A stretch of DNA of 64,000 bases from an uncultured Bacteroidota bacterium. Its GTDB lineage: Bacteria > Bacteroidota > Bacteroidia > Flavobacteriales > Flavobacteriaceae. Made by a program: the position numbers and the translations under genes. The notes beneath the pieces were generated by a model. That model ran no database searches, was not told where the DNA came from, and saw only the letters and a list, made by a program, of their open reading frames with translations. The stretch covers positions 62,001 to 126,000 of the forward strand of contig CACOGA010000002.1 in assembly GCA_902626585.1 (NCBI GenBank), written 5' to 3'. Shown in pieces: positions 32,853 to 41,019 of this stretch (positions are counted from its first letter, which is position 1; each line of letters opens with the position of its first letter).

Positions 32853-33401
32853 ATGAATAAAAAAGTAATTTTAGACAACAATCATTTAAATATCACTCTT
32901 GACAGATTAGCATGTCAACTTACTGAAAATCATGCTGACTTTAAAGAAACAATTTTGGTTGGTTTACAACCTCGTGGAAAATCATTGTGTGAGAAATTAT
33001 TGAATATTCTAAAAAATAAGTACAAAATAAGTTCTGTTAAACATGGTTTTTTGGATATTACTTTTTTTAGGGATGACTTTAGAAGGAATAAAGATGTTTT
33101 AATTCCTAACGAGACAGATTTTAAATTATTGGTAGAAAACAAAAAAGTTGTCTTTATTGACGATGTTTTGTACACGGGTAGAACAATAAGGGCAGCATTG
33201 ACTGCAATTGAAAGTTTTGGCAGACCAAAAGCAATTGAATTACTTATTCTTGTTGACAGAAGATTTAGTAGAGAATTACCAATTCAACCCGATTATAAAG
33301 GTGTTCAAGTTGATGTTTATGAAAATCAAAAAGTTAATGTAAAGTGGGACGATGTAAAGGAAGGAAATTATGTATACATAGAAAATTTAATGAATGGATA
33401 A
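32853..33401 (+). CDS. pyrR: bifunctional pyr regulator / uracil phosphoribosyltransferase PyrR-like phosphoribosyltransferase
   Basis: VVFIDDVLYTGRTIRAALTAI PRPP loop, LILVDRRFSRELPIQPDYKG; start at MNKKVILD (the track start would lie inside the terminator). Confidence 0.9.
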   Translation: MNKKVILDNNHLNITLDRLACQLTENHADFKETILVGLQPRGKSLCEKLLNILKNKYKISSVKHGFLDITFFRDDFRRNKDVLIPNETDFKLLVENKKVVFIDDVLYTGRTIRAALTAIESFGRPKAIELLILVDRRFSRELPIQPDYKGVQVDVYENQKVNVKWDDVKEGNYVYIENLMNG

Positions 33402-34326
33402 TCTCAGTGTAGATCACTTATTAGGGATAAAGTTTTTAAATCTAGACGATTTAGAGTTGATTTTTCAAACTGCAGATAATTTTAAGGAGGTCATAAACCG
33501 ACCAATAAAAAAAGTTCCTTCATTAAGAGATATTACAATTGCAAATCTTTTCTTTGAAAATTCAACCAGAACAAAATTATCATTCGAATTGGCGGAGAAA
33601 AGATTATCCGCTGACGTATTAAATTTTTCCTCTTCACAATCGTCTGTTAAAAAAGGTGAGTCATTAATCGACACTGTAAATAATATTTTATCAATGAAAG
33701 TTGATATGGTAGTGATCAGACATTCCAGCCCTGGTGCACCACAATTATTGTCTAAAAAAGTAAATGCCACAATCATAAATGCTGGTGATGGCGCTCACGA
33801 ACACCCAACACAAGCTTTACTCGATTCTTATTCAATGCGTCAGCAAATAGGAAATCTTAGGAATAAAAATATTTTAATTGTAGGTGATATAGTCCATAGT
33901 CGAGTTGCATTATCTAATATTTTCGCACTTCAGCTTCAAGGCGCAAATGTAAAAGTCTGCGGTCCTAATACACTCATTCCAAAATATTTAAAGGATTTTG
34001 GAGTAAAAGTTGAAACTGATTTAGATAAAGCTCTTAAATGGTGTGATGTCGCTAATATGCTAAGACTGCAAAATGAAAGAATGTCAGAGAGTTTTTTTCC
34101 ATCAGTAAGAGAATATAAAAAATATTATGGTTTAAACATGGAGAGGATACAAAAGCTGGGTAAAGATATAGTTATAATGCATCCAGGTCCGATTAACAGA
34201 GGGGTAGAAATTACCAGTGAAGTAGCAGATTCAAATAACTCTATAATACTAGATCAGGTTGAAAATGGAGTTGCAATTAGGATGGCTGTTATTTATTTAT
34301 TGGCAAAGAAAAATTTTGACCGTTGA
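33394..34326 (+). CDS. pyrB: aspartate carbamoyltransferase catalytic subunit
   Basis: FFENSTRTKLSFELAEKRL, HPTQALLDSYSM, VDMVVIRHSSPGAPQLL, MHPGPINRGVEI. Confidence 0.95.
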   Translation: MDNLSVDHLLGIKFLNLDDLELIFQTADNFKEVINRPIKKVPSLRDITIANLFFENSTRTKLSFELAEKRLSADVLNFSSSQSSVKKGESLIDTVNNILSMKVDMVVIRHSSPGAPQLLSKKVNATIINAGDGAHEHPTQALLDSYSMRQQIGNLRNKNILIVGDIVHSRVALSNIFALQLQGANVKVCGPNTLIPKYLKDFGVKVETDLDKALKWCDVANMLRLQNERMSESFFPSVREYKKYYGLNMERIQKLGKDIVIMHPGPINRGVEITSEVADSNNSIILDQVENGVAIRMAVIYLLAKKNFDR

Positions 34327-35228
34327 AAATAACTGTTTTAGGTTCTCAGGGTGCTATTCCTAAAGTAGGTAAGTTTTCCTCCTCATTGCTTTTAAAAGTA
34401 TCAAATTCTAATATCCTTATTGATTGCTGTGAAGGTGTTCAACATCAACTAAGAAAAAATAAAATAAAGCTTTCTAAGATTGATATTATTTTAATTAGTC
34501 ATGCTCACGGAGATCATTATTTTGGTTTAATAGGTCTAATCTCAACTTTTTCACTGCTCAAAAGAGATAAAAAACTTATTATTTTTTGCCCCTTATCCGT
34601 ATTTAAAATAATACAGGCACACATAAAGTTTTCAAAAATGACTTTAAGCTATGAACTAGATTTGAGGGTTTTAAATAATGAAACTAAAATAAATATTTTT
34701 CAGAATGACTTTTTTTATATAGACGCCTTTCCGTTAAAACATTCCATTTATACAAATGGATTCATTGTCAGTGAAAAAAAGAAAAAAAGAAAGTTAATAC
34801 TTCAAAAAGCATTAGAAAATAATATTGAGAAAATATATTTTAATAATCTGACTAACAGAAAAAATGTTGTAAACAAAGACGGGGTTGAAATTAATTATAA
34901 AGATGTCACTAAAGAAGGGGATAAGCCAAAGAAATTTGCATACTGCAGTGATACAGCATACTTTGAAGACTTAGTTAAGAATATCAATGGAGTTGATCTT
35001 TTGTATTGCGAAACTACATTTCTTAAAAGAGATCAGGATAAAGCAAAGATAACATTACACTCTACAACTGCAGACGCTGCAATACTTGCAAAAAAGGGTA
35101 AAGTTAAACGACTTTTGATCGGTCATTTTTCCTCAAGATATGATGACTTTAATGAATTTGCTGAGGAGGTGAGAACAATTTTTGAAAATGTAATAATTTC
35201 TGATGAAGGAAAAAAAATAGATGTGTAG
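34323..35228 (+). CDS. rnz: ribonuclease Z
   Basis: LIDCCEGVQHQLRK, ILISHAHGDHYFGLIGLI, FAYCSDTAYFEDLV, LLIGHFSSRY; TTG start. Confidence 0.92.
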   Translation: MKITVLGSQGAIPKVGKFSSSLLLKVSNSNILIDCCEGVQHQLRKNKIKLSKIDIILISHAHGDHYFGLIGLISTFSLLKRDKKLIIFCPLSVFKIIQAHIKFSKMTLSYELDLRVLNNETKINIFQNDFFYIDAFPLKHSIYTNGFIVSEKKKKRKLILQKALENNIEKIYFNNLTNRKNVVNKDGVEINYKDVTKEGDKPKKFAYCSDTAYFEDLVKNINGVDLLYCETTFLKRDQDKAKITLHSTTADAAILAKKGKVKRLLIGHFSSRYDDFNEFAEEVRTIFENVIISDEGKKIDV

Positions 35229-35261
35229 AATTATGAGTCTTTTATTATTTAAATTTGTATT

Positions 35262-35909
35262 ATGATTAGAGATATTAGTAAATTAAGAAAATCGTACTCT
35301 AAAAATTCACTGTTAGAGAAAGATCTGCCGAATGATCCATTTTTTTTATTTGATAATTGGTTTAAAGAAATTAACCTAAAATCGGACAAAACAGAAGTTA
35401 ATGCTATGACTTTAACAACTATTGATTCCTTAGGATATCCCAATGGACGTATAGTTTTACTCAAATATTATTCATCGGATGGTTTTATTTTTTTTACAAA
35501 TTACAACAGCAATAAATCTCTTTCAATACAACAAAATAATAAAGTTTCTATTTCATTTTTCTGGGAAGAATACGAAAGACAAGTGATTATTAAAGGTCAC
35601 GCACATAAAACATCAGAAGAAGTTAGCACAAATTATTTTAATTCAAGACCTAAGGGTAGTAAACTTGGAGCAATTGTTTCAGAAAATCAAAGTTCAGTAA
35701 TTAAATCAAAGGATTTTATCATAAAAAAATTTAACAAACTGAAAGATGAATTTAGTAAAAAGGAAATAACAAGACCTAAAAACTGGGGTGGTTTTAAAAT
35801 CGTGCCAATTCAATATGAATTTTGGCAAGGTGGTGAAAACAGATTGCATGATAGAATCAGATACTGTAAGATGGATAATATGTGGAAAATAGATCGCTTA
35901 AGTCCTTAA
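35262..35909 (+). CDS. pdxH: pyridoxamine 5'-phosphate oxidase
   Basis: FFTNYNSNKSLSIQQNNKVSISFFWEEYERQVIIKG, PKNWGGFKIVPIQYEFWQGGENRLHDRIRY, C-terminal RLSP. Confidence 0.95.
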   Translation: MIRDISKLRKSYSKNSLLEKDLPNDPFFLFDNWFKEINLKSDKTEVNAMTLTTIDSLGYPNGRIVLLKYYSSDGFIFFTNYNSNKSLSIQQNNKVSISFFWEEYERQVIIKGHAHKTSEEVSTNYFNSRPKGSKLGAIVSENQSSVIKSKDFIIKKFNKLKDEFSKKEITRPKNWGGFKIVPIQYEFWQGGENRLHDRIRYCKMDNMWKIDRLSP

Positions 35910-35911
35910 CT

Positions 35912-36817
35912 ATGAATAATATTAATAAGCTAGGAGCTATTGATATTGGCTCTAATGCAGTAAGATTATTAATAGCGAGTGTAACAAAAAATAAAAAAGA
36001 GACTCGATTCAAAAAAATCAGTTTAGTAAGAGTTCCACTGAGGTTAGGCAAAGATGTTTTTTCAAAGGGGAGAATTTCTTTGGAAAATATAAAAAAACTT
36101 CAAAAAACAATTAGATCATTTAAAATTTTGATGGAAATGCATCAGGTAAAAGTGTTTGAGGCTGTTGCAACGTCAGCAATGAGAGAAGCCAGTAATTCTA
36201 AAAATATTATTGGAGAAATTAATAAAAAATTTAAAATAAAAATTAACTTAATTTCAGGAAAAAATGAAGCTATGATCGTAGCTAATGTTTTTCTAAATTC
36301 AAATATTAATTCCACAAGTAATTATTTATTTGTTGATGTGGGTGGGGGAAGTACTGAATTAAATTTAATCTCTGGAAAAAAATTATTAAAATCAAAATCA
36401 TTTAAAATAGGTACTGTAAGAATGTTGAATGATAATACAAGTGTAGAAAACTGGAAAAAATTTAAGAATTGGATCAATGAGTCTACGAACAAATTCAATA
36501 GAGTTATAATTGTAGGTTCAGGTGGTAACGCTAGTAAAATTCTAAAAATAGCAGAGAAAAATACATTTGAAGTAATTACGATTAGAGAGTTAGAAGAAAT
36601 AAATGAACTAGTTAATAGTATGTCCTTTCACGAAAGAGTTGATAAACTTCAATTAAATGTGGATAGAGCAGATGTTATTGTTCCCGCAATAAATATATAT
36701 TTAAAAGCTATGGAATATTCAAATTCTGAAGCATTTTTAGTACCCAGAATTGGATTAGTTGATGGATTGATAAGGCAAATTTATTTAAATGAAAAACAGG
36801 GCCAGAAATTAAATTGA
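35912..36817 (+). CDS. ppx: exopolyphosphatase / Ppx-GppA family phosphatase
   Basis: GAIDIGSNAVRLLI, VATSAMREASNS, LFVDVGGGSTELNLI. Confidence 0.9.
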   Translation: MNNINKLGAIDIGSNAVRLLIASVTKNKKETRFKKISLVRVPLRLGKDVFSKGRISLENIKKLQKTIRSFKILMEMHQVKVFEAVATSAMREASNSKNIIGEINKKFKIKINLISGKNEAMIVANVFLNSNINSTSNYLFVDVGGGSTELNLISGKKLLKSKSFKIGTVRMLNDNTSVENWKKFKNWINESTNKFNRVIIVGSGGNASKILKIAEKNTFEVITIRELEEINELVNSMSFHERVDKLQLNVDRADVIVPAINIYLKAMEYSNSEAFLVPRIGLVDGLIRQIYLNEKQGQKLN

Positions 36818-38434
36818 TAATCTAAATTCTTTTTTTAAATTTTCAATAAGCGGATTTTTTTTCTTAAGTAGTTCGTACTTCTCTTTATTTGTATAAGCAA
36901 TTTTTTTATCAGCTTTCATGTCAATTTCAGTTAATATATTGACTTTTGTTTTGAGTTTTTTAGTCAAAAAAAGAATTATTTGTGGTTTTTCTCTCTCCAC
37001 CTCCAGTGAAGTTGTATTATTTGGGACGGTATAAATTATGTTATTATTTTCATATTTAGGAATTGAAATCCTAAGTATTGAGGCTATGTTATACCTACCT
37101 TTTTCTTCCTGAATATTTGAATACTCTCCCCATAACTCCAAAACGTCTTCAATAGTGATAATTTTTTCCTCATTAAATTCATTTTCTAATTCTATCGTTT
37201 CATCTGCTAAATCTTTATCTTTTTCGATACTTTTTAGTGATAAAGTGGATGTTTCATAATCAGAAATATTAATATCTGCTATTGGTTTTGATTCATTCTT
37301 AATTTTTACTTTTGACTGATTCGAATTAAATATCTGGGAATGAAAAGAAGAAACAGGAATTAATTTGTAGTTAAATTTTTTTTTTTTATTGTCAAAATCT
37401 AACGAGGAAACTTTTAAAACAGAAAGCTCAACTAAAAGTCTCTGGTTAATACTTTTCTGAAAATTGATTTCTGCATCATTTAAAATTTTGATGTATTCTA
37501 TTAAAAAATCATAACTTTTTTCTGAACTTAAATCATATAATACCTTGATTTTTGCTTCATCATAATTTAAAAGTTTTTGAGATAAATTATTTTTACACAC
37601 AAGAATATCTCGGTAAAAGGAAGAAAGACCAGACAAAAATAAATCCCCGGAAATTCCTTGGTCTAATATAGAATTAGTAGCATTTATTAGATTAGGAATA
37701 TCCTTTTTATTAATAAGATTAACTATTTCTAAAAATTTATCAAAATCTACAGAGTTTAGGTTTTCAACAACCATTTCAGAGGTAATTTTTTTATTAATCC
37801 CAACAACCTTATCAAATAGCTGTAGAGCGTCCCTCATTGCACCATCACATTTACTTGCGATTTGTTTTAGAGCATCATCGTTATATTGAATTTCTTCAAT
37901 CTTACAGATATTCTTAAGATGATTGACTATACTATCTATTGTTATTCTTTTAAAATTATAAATTTGACATCTAGAGAGTATAGTGGGGATTATTTTGTGC
38001 TTCTCTGTTGTTGCAAGAATAAATATGCAGTGCGGTGGTGGTTCTTCTAATGTTTTCAAAAAAGCATTAAACGCACCTGAAGATAGCATATGCACTTCGT
38101 CAATAATGTAAACTTTATATTTACCTGTTTGAGGTGGTATTCTTGTTTGATCAATTAGATTTCTAATTCCCTCAACACCATTATTCGAGGCTGCATCTAA
38201 TTCAAAAATATTATAAGAATTATCATCATTTATTTCAAAGTTGTTAATTTCTCTTGCCACTATTCTTGCACAGCTTGTTTTTCCAACACCTCTTGGGCCA
38301 GTAAATAATAAAGCCTGTGCCAATTTATTATTTGAAATTGCATTTTTAAGTGTGGTAGTTATTGTTTCTTGACCAACAACATCTTCAAAATTCACTGGTC
38401 TATATTTTCTGGCAGAAACTAAGAAATTACTCAT
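36809..38434 (-). CDS. dnaX: DNA polymerase III subunit gamma/tau
   Basis: ARKYRPVNFEDVVGQETITTTLKNAI, LLFTGPRGVGKTSCARIVA, VYIIDEVHMLSSGAFNAFLKTLEEPP. Confidence 0.95.
   Translation of the reverse strand: MSNFLVSARKYRPVNFEDVVGQETITTTLKNAISNNKLAQALLFTGPRGVGKTSCARIVAREINNFEINDDNSYNIFELDAASNNGVEGIRNLIDQTRIPPQTGKYKVYIIDEVHMLSSGAFNAFLKTLEEPPPHCIFILATTEKHKIIPTILSRCQIYNFKRITIDSIVNHLKNICKIEEIQYNDDALKQIASKCDGAMRDALQLFDKVVGINKKITSEMVVENLNSVDFDKFLEIVNLINKKDIPNLINATNSILDQGISGDLFLSGLSSFYRDILVCKNNLSQKLLNYDEAKIKVLYDLSSEKSYDFLIEYIKILNDAEINFQKSINQRLLVELSVLKVSSLDFDNKKKKFNYKLIPVSSFHSQIFNSNQSKVKIKNESKPIADINISDYETSTLSLKSIEKDKDLADETIELENEFNEEKIITIEDVLELWGEYSNIQEEKGRYNIASILRISIPKYENNNIIYTVPNNTTSLEVEREKPQIILFLTKKLKTKVNILTEIDMKADKKIAYTNKEKYELLKKKNPLIENLKKEFRLSI
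37376..37387 (-). promoter_or_regulatory. A12 homopolymer in dnaX, candidate transcriptional/translational slippage site
   Basis: Coding strand AAT-AAA-AAA-AAA-AAA-TTT-AAC (codons 350-353); +1 nt insertion or -1 shift gives ATT-TAA stop; 1 nt deletion gives stop after ...AAT-TTA-ACT-ACA-AAT-TAA. Confidence 0.5.
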
Positions 38435-38529
38435 ATTTGCGTTGTGACAATAATTTATTTAAATATATAAAAATGAGCACATTAATTGAATATTTAAATG
38501 TTTTAATTAATGATATATATTAACATTCT

Positions 38530-38537
38530 TATATTTG
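38530..38537 (+). promoter_or_regulatory. Bacteroidota -7 promoter element (TATATTTG) of rnpB
   Basis: Perfect TAnnTTTG ending 4 nt before the inferred RNase P RNA 5' end. Confidence 0.65.
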
Positions 38538-38540
38538 TTA

Positions 38541-38830
38541 TGTGAATCGTCTTGTCGCTATTTATAGAGGAAAGTCCGAACACCACAGTACAGCACAATG
38601 GCTAACGGCCATCGGTCGAAAGATTAGGAAAAGTGCAACAGAAAGAATGTACAGGTTATGCTGTAGTGAAATCATGTAAACTCTGTGCGGTGAAATGCCA
38701 TGTAAACCAGCTTATGAGAGTTGTACGCTCGATGCTGGAGGGTAGGCAGCTAGAGCATATAGGTAACTATATGTCAAGATAAATGACAAGAGCTTTTTAT
38801 AAAGTACAGAATTCGGCTTATAGATTCACT
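38541..38830 (+). ncRNA. rnpB: RNase P RNA component (bacterial class A)
   Basis: GAGGAAAGTCCGAACACCACAG, GAAAGATTAGGAAAAGTGCAACAGAAAGA, AGATAAATGACAAG...TACAGAATTCGGCTTATAGATTCAC; 5' GTGAATC pairs with 3' GATTCAC. Confidence 0.96.
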
Positions 38831-38832
38831 GA

Positions 38833-38856
38833 AAAGCGGGTATTACCCGCTTTTTT
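38833..38856 (+). terminator. intrinsic terminator of rnpB overlapping the 3' end of rsmD
   Basis: AAAGCGGGTATTACCCGCTTTTTT: GCGGGT/ACCCGC stem followed by T6. Confidence 0.88.
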
Positions 38857-39385
38857 GTTTGAAAAAAGTAAAAGAACAGTCCCCGTATTTTCTATTATCA
38901 AGAAAAGTATGTCTCTGGCTAAAATCTTTTTTTTTGTGATGTTCCAGTATAAACAAGCCAGATTTTTTATTTAAAAAATTTTGTTCTACCAAATCAATGA
39001 GTTTTTGATAGCTTTCAACTGAAAAATGATAGGGTGGATCAGCAAATATTATATCATAATTATCCTTATAATTAGACAAAAACTTAAAAACATCCTGTTT
39101 AACTATTTTAGAATTAATTTCTAATAAATCTAAGGTTGAAGATATGTGTTTTATGCATTTAATATTGTGATCTACAAAGACAGCATCAGCTCCCCTAGAA
39201 ATAAATTCTAAGCCGATCATCCCTGAACCTGAAAATAGATCTAGTATTTTTTGACCACTTAATTCGACATTATTTGAAATAATATTAAAAATACTTTCTT
39301 TGGCTAAATCTGTTGTTGGGCGTATTGGTAAATTTCTTGGTATTCTTATTCTTCTCCCGCCAAATTTCCCTGAGATAATTCTCAT
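38843..39385 (-). CDS. rsmD: 16S rRNA (guanine(966)-N(2))-methyltransferase RsmD
   Basis: MRIISGKFGGRRIRIP...IRPTTDLAKESIFNII, ILDLFSGSGMIGLEFISRGA, FADPPYHF. Confidence 0.94.
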   Translation of the reverse strand: MRIISGKFGGRRIRIPRNLPIRPTTDLAKESIFNIISNNVELSGQKILDLFSGSGMIGLEFISRGADAVFVDHNIKCIKHISSTLDLLEINSKIVKQDVFKFLSNYKDNYDIIFADPPYHFSVESYQKLIDLVEQNFLNKKSGLFILEHHKKKDFSQRHTFLDNRKYGDCSFTFFKQKSG

Positions 39386-40209
39386 CTAAATTTAGTTAGT
39401 AAAATGTTAGATTTTAAAATGGCAGAGTCAATTCCCTGTATTTCATCACCCTCAATTAATTCAACATTTCTTACATATTTATAAATTAGCTCATATAATT
39501 TAGATTCTAAGCTTATAAATCCGTAACAAATAGTGTGAACTTTATCAGGGCTCAGTTTCAACTCTGATATGCAAAATAGCAGGAAATACAAAATATCCTC
39601 ATTTGACACGTAATCAAAAGAGTTGTAAAAAATCAACTTTTTATTCTGAAAAAATAAAATATCAATAAATCCATCATTAATATTAAGAATAATCTTATCA
39701 TTAAACCCGTCTGCTAAATCTTTTGAAAACTTTTCGATAATTAAAGAACTATAGTGATAAAAATCAAATGCTTTGAATTTTTCAAAAATAAAATTATTTA
39801 TATCCGTATTTGGAATGTAAATATTATTTATTTCATTATTTAATATATCATCGTTGGCGGCAATATCATTAACCTTGATTGTTGTGTTAAATTTTAAATA
39901 ATTTAACAGGTTTTTATCATCAAAAAGGGCAGAAGGTACCAATGTTGAGGTTTTATTGTAATAGATTAGTTTAACCTCTTTGGGTAGATCATTATTAGAA
40001 ATTGACTTTAAGTATTTTTTTATCGTCTTGAGAACAAAATTTTCTTTTTTCTTATATAAAAAGTTAATTTTATTTAATTCCGATAATTCTTCGTTAACAA
40101 ATAAACAAAAGGTTATCCAGTTTTCATTTATGTGGATTACCAATAACTTGTTATTTGAATGTGAATCTATTTTAGTTGTCTTTTGAATAGTTTTTAGGCC
40201 AATTTCCAT
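39382..40209 (-). CDS. DUF3822 family protein
   Basis: Location directly upstream of rsmD and IILNINDGFIDILFFQNKKLIFYNSFDYVSNEDILYFLLF, typical of DUF3822 (ASKHA-like fold); start moved to MEIGLKTIQK. Confidence 0.75.
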   Translation of the reverse strand: MEIGLKTIQKTTKIDSHSNNKLLVIHINENWITFCLFVNEELSELNKINFLYKKKENFVLKTIKKYLKSISNNDLPKEVKLIYYNKTSTLVPSALFDDKNLLNYLKFNTTIKVNDIAANDDILNNEINNIYIPNTDINNFIFEKFKAFDFYHYSSLIIEKFSKDLADGFNDKIILNINDGFIDILFFQNKKLIFYNSFDYVSNEDILYFLLFCISELKLSPDKVHTICYGFISLESKLYELIYKYVRNVELIEGDEIQGIDSAILKSNILLTKFR

Positions 40210-40906
40210 TTGTATTGACCTCGTCCATAGAACCAATTTTCAGCGATGAACCATTTACACCGTCGACGGATTGAACTTGATTTTCTTTTAAAACAAGGTT
40301 AAGAGATTGATCATAGAGAATAATTCTTTTCTTAACAAGAGCTTCAAAAACAGGAATATCAATACCGTTTTGATTTAAAAATCCAGCTTTTAATTCAAAT
40401 TTTGTATCATCTTCTTTAGAATAAGGCACATACATCATTGACTGGTACCTGTTATCAAAACCGAACAAGGAGTCTTTGACGGAAATAAATCCTAGTGTAT
40501 CAACGATAACTATATCCTTATAAGTCTTTACACCACCATATCTTTTTGTCATTTCTCTGTCAAGTACACTAGAATCTCTTCTCTGAGTTATTGTAAATGA
40601 ATCAACTTCAACAAATTTTACTAAGCTATCCCAATTATTTTGAAAAAAACCTTTAACTGTTCTATGAGCAAGTTGAGTATCTCTGATATCTTTAAGGTTT
40701 TTAATTACTACTTGGTATCTGGAGTTTTTAACTTCATCGAACTTAATTTCATCGTAAATAGATTTAAAAAGAAGTGAGGCAAATACTAATATTATCAGCC
40801 ATAAACTTGCCAATACATAGGGCTTGTGTTTTTCTTGCATACTTGTTTTTATATAGTATACAATTCCAATAGCAATAAATGGGGATAAGAAAAGTAAAAA
40901 CTTCAT
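40172..40906 (-). CDS. conserved hypothetical membrane-anchored protein
   Basis: Two N-terminal TM helices and a soluble domain; overlaps the DUF3822 gene; no family recognised. Confidence 0.7.
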   Translation of the reverse strand: MKFLLFLSPFIAIGIVYYIKTSMQEKHKPYVLASLWLIILVFASLLFKSIYDEIKFDEVKNSRYQVVIKNLKDIRDTQLAHRTVKGFFQNNWDSLVKFVEVDSFTITQRRDSSVLDREMTKRYGGVKTYKDIVIVDTLGFISVKDSLFGFDNRYQSMMYVPYSKEDDTKFELKAGFLNQNGIDIPVFEALVKKRIILYDQSLNLVLKENQVQSVDGVNGSSLKIGSMDEVNTNGNWPKNYSKDN

Positions 40907-40935
40907 AATGATTAATTGTTAATTTCTGAGATAAA

Positions 40936-40943
40936 CAAAACTA
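40936..40943 (-). promoter_or_regulatory. Bacteroidota -7 promoter element (TAGTTTTG) upstream of the hypothetical-DUF3822-rsmD operon
   Basis: CAAAACTA on + = TAGTTTTG on -, TAnnTTTG match 30 nt before the start at 40906. Confidence 0.4.
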
Positions 40944-40989
40944 CAATTTTTTTTTATTTGTAAAAATCTATGGCAACAAAAAACATTTA

Positions 40990-40997
40990 TATATTTG
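40990..40997 (+). promoter_or_regulatory. Bacteroidota -7 promoter element (TATATTTG) upstream of the RecD-like helicase
   Basis: Perfect TAnnTTTG, 22 nt before the ATG. Confidence 0.45.
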
Positions 40998-41019
40998 ACA
41001 ATCAAATTTAATTCAAAAT

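Noticed and set aside
34765-34795. Lys-rich A-runs in rnz (EKKKKRK) and A8-A9 runs in AGCS, acs, lon, clpC and the helicase as further slippage sites
   Set aside because: Shorter (9 or fewer) or interrupted by G, and expected in an AT-rich genome; none sits at a domain boundary with a known two-product precedent as in dnaX.
38783-38974. 63 aa plus-strand ORF
   Set aside because: Overlaps the 3' part of rnpB, its terminator and antisense rsmD; no protein signal.
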